A stretch of DNA of 64,000 nt from Sellimonas catena. GTDB taxonomy: Bacteria; Bacillota; Clostridia; Lachnospirales; Lachnospiraceae. Within the stretch, counting starts at the first letter, position 1; every line of letters starts with the position of its first letter. Positions 53,304 to 62,224 of this stretch are shown here, in pieces. The translations under genes were made by a program, and so were the position numbers. The DNA lies in the NCBI RefSeq assembly GCF_045063725.1, contig NZ_CP173695.1. One strand, written 5' to 3'. The notes under the pieces were generated by a model. It was not told where the DNA came from. It made no database searches and saw only the letters and a list, made by a program, of their open reading frames with translations.

Positions 53304-54551
53304 ATGGAGAAAAAGAAAAAATTCTCAATTTCATTGACAACGCAGATCCTGATTGCTACAGTCGGCGGTCTTGCCTTTGGAACGATTGTAGGACCGTGGG
53401 CATCTAATCTGAAATTTATCGGCGATATCTTTTTACGTCTGATTCAGATGTCAGTAGTGCTTCTGGTTATGTCCGCTGTGGCCGGCGCTGTCGGTGGAGG
53501 AGACGGACGGGATGTAGGAAAGATGGGCTTCCATACATTCAAATGGATTATCGTGTTTACGATTTTCTCAGCTGGACTGGGCGCCGCGCTGGCGATGCTG
53601 GTTAAGCCGGGACTTGGAGCGGATTTATCTTCTGCGGAGGAAGTTGCGGCAGCAGCGGTTGAGTCCACATCTTTACAGGACACGCTTACAAATTTTGTAC
53701 CGACGAATATTATTCAGGCGATGGCAGAAGGTTCCATGGTACCGTGTATCGTATTCGCCCTGTTCTTTGGTGTTGCGATGGGACAGTACACAAAGCAGAC
53801 CGGAAACAGAAATATTGCAGATCTGGTAATTGGCGTGAATACGGTTATCACCAATATCATCAAGATTGTCATGAAAGTTGCTCCGATCGGTATCTTCTGT
53901 CTGCTGGCAGACGTTGCAGGAAAGACAGGATTGGACGTAATTAAGCCGATGCTTAAATTCCTCGGAATTCTCCTTGTCGGCGACGCGATTCAGTTCCTCG
54001 TATTTGGACCGCTTACCGCGGCTCTGTGCAAGGTCAACCTGTTTAAGATGCCGAAAAAATTTGCCAAGATGTCTATGATGGCGATCACAACGACATCCGG
54101 TGCAATCTGTCTTCCGACGAAGATGGAAGATGCAGTGGAAAAATTCGGTGTCAGCCGTAAGGTTGCAGACTTCACAGGACCGATCACCATGTCTATGAAC
54201 AGCTGTGGTGCGGCTCAGTGTTACGTGGTTGCGATCTTCTTTATGGCACAGGCTACAGGAGTTGAGTTAAGTGCATATCAGATGGGTATGGCGATTCTTC
54301 TTTCCTGCCTGATGTGTCTGGGAACAATCTCCGTTCCGGGCGGATCTGTAATTGTATATACATTCCTGGCATCCTCACTGGGACTGCCGATGGACAGTAT
54401 CGCAGTACTGATCGGTATCGACTGGTTCGCAGGAATGTTCCGTACACTGATGAACGTAGACGTAGACGTTATGGTTGCAATGCTTGTTGCATGCAAGATC
54501 GGTGAATTTGATTACGACGTTTACAACGGCAAAAAGACTGTAAAATATTAA
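53304..54551 (+). CDS. Dicarboxylate/amino acid:cation symporter (DAACS)
   Basis: 415 residues with about eight membrane helices and two re-entrant loops, as in GltP/GltT. The Ser-rich loop appears as TTTSGAICLPTKMEDAVEKFG, and the NMDGT-like motif is replaced by MSMNSCGAAQCYVVA, so the substrate may differ from aspartate/glutamate. Others: GTISVPGGSVIVYTF. These carriers move acidic or neutral amino acids or dicarboxylates with Na+ or H+. ATG follows GAAAGGAAGGAAAG. Inside the allantoin island it may move a pathway intermediate or a product; inferred. Confidence 0.87.
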   Translation: MEKKKKFSISLTTQILIATVGGLAFGTIVGPWASNLKFIGDIFLRLIQMSVVLLVMSAVAGAVGGGDGRDVGKMGFHTFKWIIVFTIFSAGLGAALAMLVKPGLGADLSSAEEVAAAAVESTSLQDTLTNFVPTNIIQAMAEGSMVPCIVFALFFGVAMGQYTKQTGNRNIADLVIGVNTVITNIIKIVMKVAPIGIFCLLADVAGKTGLDVIKPMLKFLGILLVGDAIQFLVFGPLTAALCKVNLFKMPKKFAKMSMMAITTTSGAICLPTKMEDAVEKFGVSRKVADFTGPITMSMNSCGAAQCYVVAIFFMAQATGVELSAYQMGMAILLSCLMCLGTISVPGGSVIVYTFLASSLGLPMDSIAVLIGIDWFAGMFRTLMNVDVDVMVAMLVACKIGEFDYDVYNGKKTVKY

Positions 54552-54572
54552 TACATAGTAAAAAGCACAAAG

Positions 54573-54618
54573 AGGTGTGCGGATTCGGAAAACAGCCGGG
54601 TCTGCGCACCTTTTCTTT
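54573..54618 (+). terminator. Rho-independent terminator
   Basis: AGGTGTGCGGA pairs with TCTGCGCACCT (G-T allowed) and is followed by TTTCTTTT. Closes the symporter gene. Confidence 0.8.
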
Positions 54619-54620
54619 TG

Positions 54621-54649
54621 TTGAATTCGGAGAGCCGAACTGGTAAAAT
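54621..54649 (+). promoter_or_regulatory. allB promoter
   Basis: TTGAAT, 17 bp, TAAAAT, immediately after the symporter terminator and 50 nt before the allB start. Confidence 0.65.
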
Positions 54650-54698
54650 CTATAGTAACAACGTGAAAAGAAGTGAAAGGAAGAGAAGGAGGAGAGAG

Positions 54699-56072
54699 AT
54701 GTACGAATTATTGGTGAAAAACGGAAAAATCGTGACGGCAGATTCTGTGGAAGACGGAAACATTGCCGTAAAAGACGGGAAGATTGCCGCGATTTTAAGT
54801 CCGGGAGAGGAGCCTGAAGCCGAAAAGGTGATCGATGCAGGCGGGAAATATGTGTTCCCGGGTGCGATCGATACCCATGCGCATTTAAACGATCCTGGAT
54901 ATGAATGGAGAGAAGATTACGCGCACGGTACGGCGGCAGCGGCAGTCGGAGGTTACACGACAATTATTGATATGCCCCTTCAGAATGAACCGGCCATGAC
55001 GACGGCGGAGCTTTTTGACAGGAAAGTGGAGGCGGTGGATCTGAACGCTTATGTGGACTACTGCTTCTGGGGCGGCCTGATTCCGGACAACTTTGATGAT
55101 CTGGAAGGACTTCATGAGAAAGGGTGCGTCGCTTTCAAATCCTTCATCGGTCCGGTATCTCCGGATTACAGTTCTCTGAATTATGGACAGGCGTATGAGG
55201 CCATGCAGAGAATTCAAAAGTTCGGAGGCAGGGCAGGTTTTCACTGTGAAGATTTCTCCACCATCAAGTGGCAGGAGCAGCGGATGATCCGGGAAGGCCG
55301 GCTTGACTGGCAGGGATTTCTGGACTCCCGTCCGGTGATCGCAGAGATGCTTGCGATGGTGGATATTATTGAGATTGCAAAAGCAACCGGATGTAAAGCG
55401 CATATCTGTCATGTCAGCAGCCCGGATGTAGCCCAGAAGATCAAGGAGGCACAGCAGGAAGGCTATGATATCACTGCTGAGACCTGTTCCCATTATCTGA
55501 GCATGACGGATAAGGATGTCCTTGAAAACGGACCGCTCTTTAAATGTGCTCCGCCGCTTCGCTCCCAGGAGGAAGTAGACCGTCTCTGGTCCTATGTGGA
55601 AGACGGCACATTCAGCGGAATTGCAAGTGATCATTCTCCGTGCTCCTACGATGAGAAATACAATGAGATTCTCGGAAAGAAGATTGAAAATGTGTTTGAT
55701 GTCTGGGGCGGTATCAGCGGAATCCAGAGCGGTTTCCAGACGGCGTTTTATGAGGGATGCGTAAAGAGAAATCTTTCTCCAAGTGTTCTGGCAGATGCCA
55801 TGTCAGTGCGCCCGGCCAAAGCGTTCGGTATCTACGGGAAAAAGGGAGATATCCGGATCGGGTTTGATGCGGATCTTCTGATTGTCGATCCGGAAAAAGA
55901 GTGGGAGATTACGGCGGATTCCCTTCTCTATGTAAATAAGATTTCTGCTTTTGTCGGAATGAAAGGAAAGGGACTTCCGGTGTGTACAATCCTTCGCGGA
56001 AAAGTGGCTGCGGAAGATGGAAAAGTAACAGGAGAAAAAGGAGCAGGCATGCTGGTCAGAAGATTATCCTGA
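54699..56072 (+). CDS. allB: Allantoinase
   Basis: 457 residues, amidohydrolase of the hydantoinase group, hydrolysing allantoin to allantoate in the cytoplasm. Metal ligands: GAIDTHAHLNDPGYEWRED, the lysine in CVAFKSFIGPVSP (carboxylated in the family), AHICHVSS, and IASDHSPCSYDEK. Family members are 440-460 residues. The ATG used has AAGGAGGAGAGAG upstream; in-frame upstream codons are leader. The permease follows after 28 nt. Confidence 0.93.
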   Translation: MYELLVKNGKIVTADSVEDGNIAVKDGKIAAILSPGEEPEAEKVIDAGGKYVFPGAIDTHAHLNDPGYEWREDYAHGTAAAAVGGYTTIIDMPLQNEPAMTTAELFDRKVEAVDLNAYVDYCFWGGLIPDNFDDLEGLHEKGCVAFKSFIGPVSPDYSSLNYGQAYEAMQRIQKFGGRAGFHCEDFSTIKWQEQRMIREGRLDWQGFLDSRPVIAEMLAMVDIIEIAKATGCKAHICHVSSPDVAQKIKEAQQEGYDITAETCSHYLSMTDKDVLENGPLFKCAPPLRSQEEVDRLWSYVEDGTFSGIASDHSPCSYDEKYNEILGKKIENVFDVWGGISGIQSGFQTAFYEGCVKRNLSPSVLADAMSVRPAKAFGIYGKKGDIRIGFDADLLIVDPEKEWEITADSLLYVNKISAFVGMKGKGLPVCTILRGKVAAEDGKVTGEKGAGMLVRRLS

Positions 56073-56100
56073 TCAGCCCGCAGGAAGGAAAGGAAAAATT

Positions 56101-57468
56101 ATGAGTAATATTGTTGACAACAAAAATCTGAACCCGGAACTGGCGAAAAACGTAGATCCGGATTTGCAGCCGACGAAAAAGAGAATTATGGATCCGGTAT
56201 CCTATGCGGCAAGCTTCATGGGCGGCTGTGTATCGATCGGTACCTTTTCCATGGGTGCAGGACTGATCGGAGCCCTGACCGTGACACAGGCCATACTTGC
56301 CATGGTGATCGGATGTCTGGTTATCGCGGTTGCCCTTGTCGTGATCGGACAGTGTGGGCATAAATACGGAATTCCGTTTACGGTACAGCTTCGGAGCAGT
56401 TTTGGTACGACAGGAATCAAGGTGCCGGGACTTTTACGAGGAATCCCGGCGATCATCTGGTTCGGATTTCAGAGCTGGGTCGGAGCAGGAGCCATCAACA
56501 GCTGTCTGGACATCCTCTTTGGGTTTGACAATCTTCCGGTTGTCTACGTCCTGTTTACGATTCTTCAGGTGGCACTGGCAATCAAAGGATTTGAGGGAAT
56601 CAAATGGATGGAGAATATTTCCTGTATCTTCATCATTGCCATCCTGATTTATATGCTGTACGTGGTACGGACACAGTTTTCTACGGAGATTGATGATGTA
56701 TTTTCCGGAATCAAGGGGACATGGGGAATGCCGTTCTGGGCAGCCACCACATCATTCCTTGGTATTTATTCCACGATGATTATCAATGCATCCGACTATT
56801 CCCGTAACGTAAAGGAAAATGTAGGGCCGGTCAAAACAGGATCGATCTATACGATCGCAATTCTTCCGGTTACTCTTTTCATGGGGCTGATCGGACTGCT
56901 TGTTACAGCGGCAACCGGAAACAGTGACCCGGTTGTAGTATTCTCTACAACAATGGGAAGCAAATTCCTCACTGTCGTTACCCTGCTTTTCATCGCATTT
57001 GCACAGGTGACGACAAACGTGCTGAACAACATCGTGCCTCCGGCTTACGTGCTGATGGAAGCGTTCCACGTAAAATGGAAACTTTCCACCGTCATTGTCG
57101 GTGTCCTTTCCATCTGTTGTATGCCATGGAAGCTGGTAACCGATGAATCCGCAGCAGGACTGAATCTGTTCACACAGTTCTACTCCGCGTTCCTAGGACC
57201 GATCTTCGCGGTAATGGCAGTAGATTACTTCATTCTGAGAAGACAGAAGCTTGACATCAATATGATGTACGATAAACAGGGATCATTTAAGGGTGTGAAC
57301 TGGGCGGCGATCATCGCCATTATCGTCGGTTCCCTCTGCTCCCTGCTGATTGTGGAGCTTTCATGGTATGTCAGCCTCATCCCGACGGGAGTTGTATATT
57401 ACTTCCTGATGAAGAAGATGAAGAGTGCGGCACCGTTCTGCAAGGGAACGATTTTTGAAAGGGAATAG
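56101..57468 (+). CDS. pucI: NCS1 allantoin (or purine/cytosine-type) permease
   Basis: 455 residues with about twelve membrane helices. Starts NPELAKNVDPDLQPTKKRIM; FQSWVGAGAINSCLDILFG contains the family Trp/Asn-rich segment and SFGTTGIKVPGLLRGI the preceding one. NCS1 carriers import nucleobases or hydantoins with H+ or Na+; position directly after allB makes allantoin the likely substrate. Name by analogy to B. subtilis PucI. Preceded by AGGAAGGAAAGG. The cyclophilin gene starts 2 nt beyond the stop. Confidence 0.88.
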   Translation: MSNIVDNKNLNPELAKNVDPDLQPTKKRIMDPVSYAASFMGGCVSIGTFSMGAGLIGALTVTQAILAMVIGCLVIAVALVVIGQCGHKYGIPFTVQLRSSFGTTGIKVPGLLRGIPAIIWFGFQSWVGAGAINSCLDILFGFDNLPVVYVLFTILQVALAIKGFEGIKWMENISCIFIIAILIYMLYVVRTQFSTEIDDVFSGIKGTWGMPFWAATTSFLGIYSTMIINASDYSRNVKENVGPVKTGSIYTIAILPVTLFMGLIGLLVTAATGNSDPVVVFSTTMGSKFLTVVTLLFIAFAQVTTNVLNNIVPPAYVLMEAFHVKWKLSTVIVGVLSICCMPWKLVTDESAAGLNLFTQFYSAFLGPIFAVMAVDYFILRRQKLDINMMYDKQGSFKGVNWAAIIAIIVGSLCSLLIVELSWYVSLIPTGVVYYFLMKKMKSAAPFCKGTIFERE

Positions 57469-57470
57469 AA

Positions 57471-58025
57471 ATGAAAAATCCAATGGCGACAATGGAACTG
57501 GATGACGGGCGCAAGATTGTTCTGGAACTGTATCCTGACATAGCGCCAAATACAGTAAATAATTTTATTCAGCTTGCAAACAGCGGACGGTATGACGGGC
57601 GGAAGATTCACCGCATCGTGAAAGAATTTGTGCTGCAGGGAGGCTCTTTGACAGGAACCTGCCATCAGCCGAATGATGAGTTCTCTATCAAGGGAGAGTT
57701 TGAAGAAAATGGATTTCATAATCCACTGAAACATGAGACAGGCGTGATTTCCATGGCCCGAGGATCACATTTTGACAGTGCGGCGACACAGTGGTTTATC
57801 ATGCACCGCCCGGCGGAACGGCTGGATGGAAAATATGCAGCCTTCGGAAAAGTAGTGGAAGGACAGGAAGTGGTGGAAGAACTAGGATATCGTCCGACGG
57901 ACGAGACACCGGGAAAGTATAACCCGCCGCTGGAACCAGTCTATACGACACGGATTCGCGTAGATCCAGGGGATTGGAATTACACCGAGCCGGAGCGGAT
58001 TGTGCCTGGCGTACCGGAAGATTAA
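57471..58025 (+). CDS. Cyclophilin-type peptidyl-prolyl isomerase
   Basis: 184 residues, cytoplasmic, no signal peptide. The core has DGRKIHRIVKEFVLQGGSLT, GVISMARGSHFDSAATQWFI and KYAAFGKVVEGQEVVEEL, the cyclophilin active-site strands. A 30-residue tail (DPGDWNYTEPERIVPGVPED) is an unusual addition. Catalyses cis-trans isomerisation of Xaa-Pro bonds. It starts 2 nt after the permease stop, so it is translated with it, although no functional tie to allantoin is known to me. Confidence 0.92.
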   Translation: MKNPMATMELDDGRKIVLELYPDIAPNTVNNFIQLANSGRYDGRKIHRIVKEFVLQGGSLTGTCHQPNDEFSIKGEFEENGFHNPLKHETGVISMARGSHFDSAATQWFIMHRPAERLDGKYAAFGKVVEGQEVVEELGYRPTDETPGKYNPPLEPVYTTRIRVDPGDWNYTEPERIVPGVPED

Positions 58026-58054
58026 GAATGGAAAAGAGAAACTATTTGTTATGG

Positions 58055-58091
58055 AAAGACACCCCAAAGCAAAACACCGGGGTGTCTTTTT
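58055..58091 (+). terminator. Rho-independent terminator
   Basis: AAAGACACCCC pairs perfectly with GGGGTGTCTTT across 13 nt, then T-rich. Ends the allB-pucI-cyclophilin unit. Confidence 0.9.
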
Positions 58092-58112
58092 AACTGTTTC
58101 GATCGTGAAAAT

Positions 58113-58931
58113 TTAGTTTTTAGAACCAATATACATGGCATGCCCGCAGGTTTCAATAATTTCCTTAATTTCCGAAGTTTCTTCTATGAGGTGAAGGATT
58201 TCATCAAACATTCCCCTGTCAGGGATATGATATAACTGTTCCTCTTTTTCGTAACCAAAGCCGCGTATAGATGAAATAGAAATTTTCGTAAAATGATGCT
58301 TTGCAAATAATTGTTCGATTTGATCAGAGGAAGGATAATAGCCTTCCTGAAATCCGTTCTGATCCATGTTGGTAAATTTACCTGAATGGAATACCTCACG
58401 CAAATTGGTTTTGTTTACCTGTTCTGGATGTCGGCAATATCTGTCTACAATTGCGATACTTCCGGAAAGATAAGGAATAAAGCTCGCAAAAACCAAACCG
58501 CCATTTTTCAGAACCCGAGACACTTCGCTGATACATTTTTGCCGTTCGCTTTCTTCTAACAGATGGTATAGAGGGCCAAACAATAAAACTACGTCAAATT
58601 GATTGTCTTCATAAATATTTAAATCTATTGCGTTTACGACATTGCAGGAAATTACATTTTTTTCGTTCAAAGCATCTACTTTTTCTTTTGCTTTGTCAAT
58701 TAGTGTTTCTGATAGATCGGCCAGATACATTTGGTATCCAAGAGATGCCAGGGGAAATGTATAAGCTCCTGCGGCACCGCCTAAGTCCAATATTGCTGCG
58801 GATTCAGGGAGGTATTTTTTCAGTTTTCTCATGGTCATGTCATATTCCAGTTTTCCGCTGTAATCAGTGGTTAATCGTTCATCTTCGTTAAATACGCTAT
58901 AATACTCCTGTATTTTTTTAAAATCAGTCAT
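58113..58931 (-). CDS. Class I SAM-dependent methyltransferase
   Basis: 272 residues. The SAM loop is AAILDLGGAAGAYTFPLASL (about residue 46), followed by YLADLSETLIDKAKEKV, the acidic NAIDLNIYEDNQFDVVLL and LKNGGLVFASFIPYLSG. C-terminal half is divergent and unrecognised. Base composition is more AT-rich than the neighbouring allantoin genes, suggesting transfer. The start is the ATG at the end of the frame; AGGGGC precedes it by about 8 nt on the minus strand. Substrate unknown. First of three minus-strand genes splitting the allantoin island. Confidence 0.87.
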   Translation of the reverse strand: MTDFKKIQEYYSVFNEDERLTTDYSGKLEYDMTMRKLKKYLPESAAILDLGGAAGAYTFPLASLGYQMYLADLSETLIDKAKEKVDALNEKNVISCNVVNAIDLNIYEDNQFDVVLLFGPLYHLLEESERQKCISEVSRVLKNGGLVFASFIPYLSGSIAIVDRYCRHPEQVNKTNLREVFHSGKFTNMDQNGFQEGYYPSSDQIEQLFAKHHFTKISISSIRGFGYEKEEQLYHIPDRGMFDEILHLIEETSEIKEIIETCGHAMYIGSKN

Positions 58932-58946
58932 AAAAGCCCCTCACTG

Positions 58947-59801
58947 TTAACTCTGTATAATTTCATCCAGAAATTTCACTGTTTCTTCAAGAAGCCGGGA
59001 TGTTTCCGGCGCCTCCTCGTCCCGGTCAAAGTCGTGGACGTTTCCGGCGGAAATGAAACGTGCCGGTTGATATTTTTCACACAGTGCCAGAAATTCTGAG
59101 TACGGTACATCCGGATCGTTTGTGCTGTGTGCCGCAAAGAGCGGACATGGGAGTGTGTCACTGGTACGAAGAGAGTAGTCAAGGTAGAAGAACTTCTCCC
59201 GGCCCTCATAGACGAGGGATTTCCAGTTTCCGGTCTGGCGGGCGTAAACATAGACACTGTAGTGGGTACTAAGATCTCCGGAGCAGTGAATTTCCTGCGG
59301 AACAGCGTCAAGGCATGATGCAGATACGGCAGGGAGATTCTGATAGTAAGGGCTCGGGGAGTCAAACCAGTTGTCACAGAGAAATCCATATCCATAGTAA
59401 GAAAGAACTCCGGCAGGTTTCTCATCCGGATTCCCGTGGGCCGCCGCAATCAGACAGAGGTAAGCTCCGGCGGAACGTCCAAAGAGGATGTACGGAAGCT
59501 TTTTCGGCACATACTGTTCCCAGTGGCGCAGATAATGATTGATGGAATCTGTGACACTTGAGAGGATGGTATCCAGCTTCGCGGCCGGGGCCAGAGGATA
59601 CTCAAAAGAGACAACCGGGTATCCGGCTCCGGTAAGAGTACGAAGATGCAGGGACGGCAGGTCTTCGGCATTGCCGTAAAGCAGGCCGCCTCCATGAAAA
59701 TACAGGATACATGCCTTCGGAGTGACAGTCGGGTCTTCATACAGAATGGCCCGTACCGGAAAAGCACTGTCTTTTGTTTCAAATTCTTTCATCAGCATCA
59801 T
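58947..59801 (-). CDS. Alpha/beta hydrolase, hormone-sensitive-lipase-like esterase
   Basis: 284 residues, no signal peptide. Oxyanion HGGG in CILYFHGGGLLYGN (about residue 37), nucleophile elbow FGRSAGAYLCLIAA (Ser about 110), acid in STNDPDVPY and His in NVHDFDRD. Likely deacetylates or hydrolyses short acyl esters. GAGGAT lies about 9 nt before the first ATG; two further in-frame ATG codons follow closely, so the exact start may be four residues later. Substrate unknown. Lies 15 nt upstream of the methyltransferase gene, probably one transcript. Confidence 0.87.
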   Translation of the reverse strand: MMLMKEFETKDSAFPVRAILYEDPTVTPKACILYFHGGGLLYGNAEDLPSLHLRTLTGAGYPVVSFEYPLAPAAKLDTILSSVTDSINHYLRHWEQYVPKKLPYILFGRSAGAYLCLIAAAHGNPDEKPAGVLSYYGYGFLCDNWFDSPSPYYQNLPAVSASCLDAVPQEIHCSGDLSTHYSVYVYARQTGNWKSLVYEGREKFFYLDYSLRTSDTLPCPLFAAHSTNDPDVPYSEFLALCEKYQPARFISAGNVHDFDRDEEAPETSRLLEETVKFLDEIIQS

Positions 59802-59833
59802 AATCTACGATCCTCGTCTTTCTTGTTGTTCTC

Positions 59834-60817
59834 TTACAATAAAAATTTTCGGAATTCTTCTGTTGTTGTACCATATTCCTCTGCGGCCTGTTCCAAAGTC
59901 AGCAAATGTTTACGGTACAGATTGACCAGCAGTTCTTTCTTTTCCAATGCTTTGCCTTCTTCCCTTCCGATGGTCTTACCCTCTTCTCTTCCGATACTTT
60001 TACCCTCTTCCATACCGGCGATTCTGCCATCCTCCCAGCTTTCCCGCCGAAGATCTTCCTCATATTTTTCCTGATCAAATTCTTCCAGGATCACATCGCT
60101 CACCTCCGCGCTGTTTTGTTCCAGGAATTCCTTCAGGATATCCTTTTCGATACAGCTTTTCTGCGCTTCCTGGACCGCTGTTTCTATGGCAAGCCCCTGT
60201 TTCTGGTTCTCTCTTACTTCATTTATAAAGTAGGAGTATTCCCATAGAACTTTACAGCTTTCGAGAAGTTCCTGATTGTGCCCAAGATTGATGTTGAGCA
60301 TCAGTGCCCGGCATTCCAGTGCCGCCTGTCCCGCAAACGCAGATTTCATAAAGGAATCTGAAAGGTTTAATTCCCGGTATTCCGATTCTTCGCTTTGTCC
60401 ATTATAGAATACCACATATACCGGTACGGGTAAAGGAATCCGTCGTGTGCTGTAAAGATTCAGTCCGTGTTTCTTGATATAGTTCTGGTAAATTCGCGCC
60501 ATATAAAACAGGCCGCGGATTGGCATATTGGGATTTAAGGTGCTTTGATGTTCGTACAGATTCAGAGTACTGGAAAAGAGAAAAGATACGTCATTTTTCA
60601 TTCCTACATAGATGACGTCTTCCAGAGTGGTGATTTCAAGATCTTCTTCGTTCGTATAGGAAGAGTGGTTTAATGCGTTATAGAGGGATAAGAGATTGTG
60701 TCTGTCCCGGAAAATCATACGAAAAAGAGTATCTTTGTACTTCCGGTTGACAGGTTTGCCCAGAGACCGGTTCCGTTTTTTAGTTTTAGATGTGATTTTT
60801 CTTTGTTTTTTCTTCAT
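59834..60817 (-). CDS. Rpn-family PD-(D/E)XK nuclease/transposase-like protein
   Basis: 327 residues. Basic N-terminus (MKKKQRKITSKTKKRNRSLG) then KYKDTLFRMIFRDRHNLLSL and GMKNDVSFLFSS with DVSF and EHQSTLNPNMPIRGLFYMAR, the PD-(D/E)XK core of Rpn proteins. Near the C-terminus the unit GREEGK(T/A/S) repeats, and the end, LYRKHLLTLEQAAEEYG then TTTEEFRKFL, matches the end of the Rpn-like gene at 0.3-1.5 kb. The start ATG has AAGGGGGC upstream; a longer in-frame extension is not supported. Nuclease-like, often mobile; exact role inferred. Confidence 0.85.
   Translation of the reverse strand: MKKKQRKITSKTKKRNRSLGKPVNRKYKDTLFRMIFRDRHNLLSLYNALNHSSYTNEEDLEITTLEDVIYVGMKNDVSFLFSSTLNLYEHQSTLNPNMPIRGLFYMARIYQNYIKKHGLNLYSTRRIPLPVPVYVVFYNGQSEESEYRELNLSDSFMKSAFAGQAALECRALMLNINLGHNQELLESCKVLWEYSYFINEVRENQKQGLAIETAVQEAQKSCIEKDILKEFLEQNSAEVSDVILEEFDQEKYEEDLRRESWEDGRIAGMEEGKSIGREEGKTIGREEGKALEKKELLVNLYRKHLLTLEQAAEEYGTTTEEFRKFLL
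59950..60011 (-). repeat. In-frame 24-bp repeat inside the second Rpn-like gene
   Basis: Units encoding (S/T/A)(I/L)GREEGK repeat two to three times (GMEEGKSIGREEGKTIG, then REEGKALEKKE). Placed just before the conserved C-terminal module, like the heptad repeat in the first Rpn-like gene. Confidence 0.75.
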
Positions 60818-61004
60818 AGGCAGAAGCCCCCTTTGAATTGAAAATAGAATTGAATCAATAGATAACAAGAAGTGTCCCGGCCTTGTAGGAAAAGGCGGGA
60901 AAGAATGTGCCCCTAGTATAGCAGTAGAAACTGTGAAAATCAACACTTTCCGGTACAAATTGGAAGAACACCGGCCCATACAGGAGAAAAACAGGGGAAA
61001 CATG
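60818..61004. other. Spacer upstream of allE
   Basis: Divergent region between the Rpn-like gene and allE. The part up to 61004 shows no gene; the allE operator and promoter follow at 61005-61069. Confidence 0.45.
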
Positions 61005-61069
61005 GATAAAAAAATAGAGGGATTTTATCCTATATTTTGCTTGAAAAAGAGAAATGAAATTGCAATAAT
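61005..61069 (+). promoter_or_regulatory. allE operator and promoter
   Basis: GATAAA (61005-61010) and TTTATC (61024-61029) form a 25-bp dyad. The -35 TTGAAA begins 12 bp after its end (61041), then 17 bp and AATAAT (61064-61069). The allD upstream region has the same dyad, spacing and box layout. Likely binding site for a pathway-specific regulator. Confidence 0.75.
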
Positions 61070-61119
61070 AAAGACATAGAGACTGAACGGTCATTAAAAA
61101 TGAAAGAGAGGTTAATGTT

Positions 61120-61908
61120 ATGAGCTATTTAAATGGTCAGACAGGATATCGTGAAGATCTTCTGAATACAAGATCCGTTGTAAAGATGGGAAGCTATGCT
61201 GTGATCGAGCCGGACGGAATCGTAAAGAACGCAATCCCGGGATATGAAAACTGTGACGTGACGATCCTCGGATCCCCGGCAATGGGAGCGACATTTGCAG
61301 ATTACCTGATCACTGTACATGAAAATGGAGGCAACCCGGCATTCGGCGGAGAAGGACTGGAATCTTTCATCTATGTGATCGAAGGAAGCATTACAGTAAA
61401 GAATGCAGATGAGGAAGCAACTCTGACAGAGGGCGGATACATTTACTCCCCTGCAAGCAACACGATCGCAATTAAAAACGAAGGAAAAGAAGACGCTAAA
61501 CTTTTCGCATACAAACGTAGATACGAAGCAGTAGAAGGATACAGCGCACACACTGTTGTCGCAAATATCAATGACACACCGTGGATGCCATACGAAGGAA
61601 TGGAAAACTGCCACAGCAAGGATTTCCTTCCGGCAGCAGGAGATTTCGGTTTTGATATGAACATGCATCTTCTGAAATTCAAACTGGGCGGATCCCACGG
61701 ATACATCGAGACACATATCCAGCAGCATGGTATGTACTTCCTTCAGGGCAAGGCAATGTACCGGATCGGAGATGACTGGATTCCGTTAAAGAAAGGCGAC
61801 TATGTATTCATGGACTGCTACTGCCCGCAGGCATGCTACGGAGTAGGCAAGGATGAAGATCTGATCTACATCTACTCCAAAGACTGCAACAGAGACGTAC
61901 AGCTCTAG
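61120..61908 (+). CDS. allE: (S)-Ureidoglycine aminohydrolase
   Basis: 262 residues, bicupin fold, the usual size. Converts (S)-ureidoglycine to (S)-ureidoglycolate with release of ammonia. The second cupin has the Mn2+ site: Glu and two His in GYIETHIQQHGMYFLQG and Gln in MDCYCPQACYG, matching the E-x-H-x3-H and Q ligands of the plant enzyme. First cupin contains GGEGLESFIYVIEGSI. ATG follows AAAGAGAGG. Followed by a hairpin terminator, then allD with its own promoter. Confidence 0.95.
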   Translation: MSYLNGQTGYREDLLNTRSVVKMGSYAVIEPDGIVKNAIPGYENCDVTILGSPAMGATFADYLITVHENGGNPAFGGEGLESFIYVIEGSITVKNADEEATLTEGGYIYSPASNTIAIKNEGKEDAKLFAYKRRYEAVEGYSAHTVVANINDTPWMPYEGMENCHSKDFLPAAGDFGFDMNMHLLKFKLGGSHGYIETHIQQHGMYFLQGKAMYRIGDDWIPLKKGDYVFMDCYCPQACYGVGKDEDLIYIYSKDCNRDVQL

Positions 61909-61963
61909 GCAGTACCGGAACAGACGATTCCCTAATAGTTTAAATAGATTTGTTTGCGCAGAG

Positions 61964-62000
61964 ACCGGCATTATCCAGTTTGGATAATGCCGGTTTCATT
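61964..62000 (+). terminator. Rho-independent terminator after allE
   Basis: ACCGGCATTATCC pairs perfectly with GGATAATGCCGGT across AGTTT, followed by TTCATTATT. Confidence 0.85.
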
Positions 62001-62109
62001 ATTCCGGACCGGGAAAAAGCCTTTTGACATGCCTGACAGCGGGCTTTCTGCTGTTTTGCACAGAAGGACGGCTGAAATTGACAAAAAACAGACAAAATGC
62101 ACAAAAATA

Positions 62110-62174
62110 GATAAAAATGAAATTTCAGTTTATCTAGTTATCTGCTTGAAAAGAGAGCCGCAAATTGGGATAAT
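62110..62174 (+). promoter_or_regulatory. allD operator and promoter
   Basis: GATAAA (62110-62115) and TTTATC (62129-62134), 25-bp dyad; -35 TTGAAA at 62146-62151, 17 bp, GATAAT at 62169-62174. Same layout as at allE, including 12 bp between the dyad end and the -35. Confidence 0.75.
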
Positions 62175-62224
62175 AAAACTAACATATCTCAGAAGGGAAT
62201 AAAGATTAAGGAGAGGATGAATCT

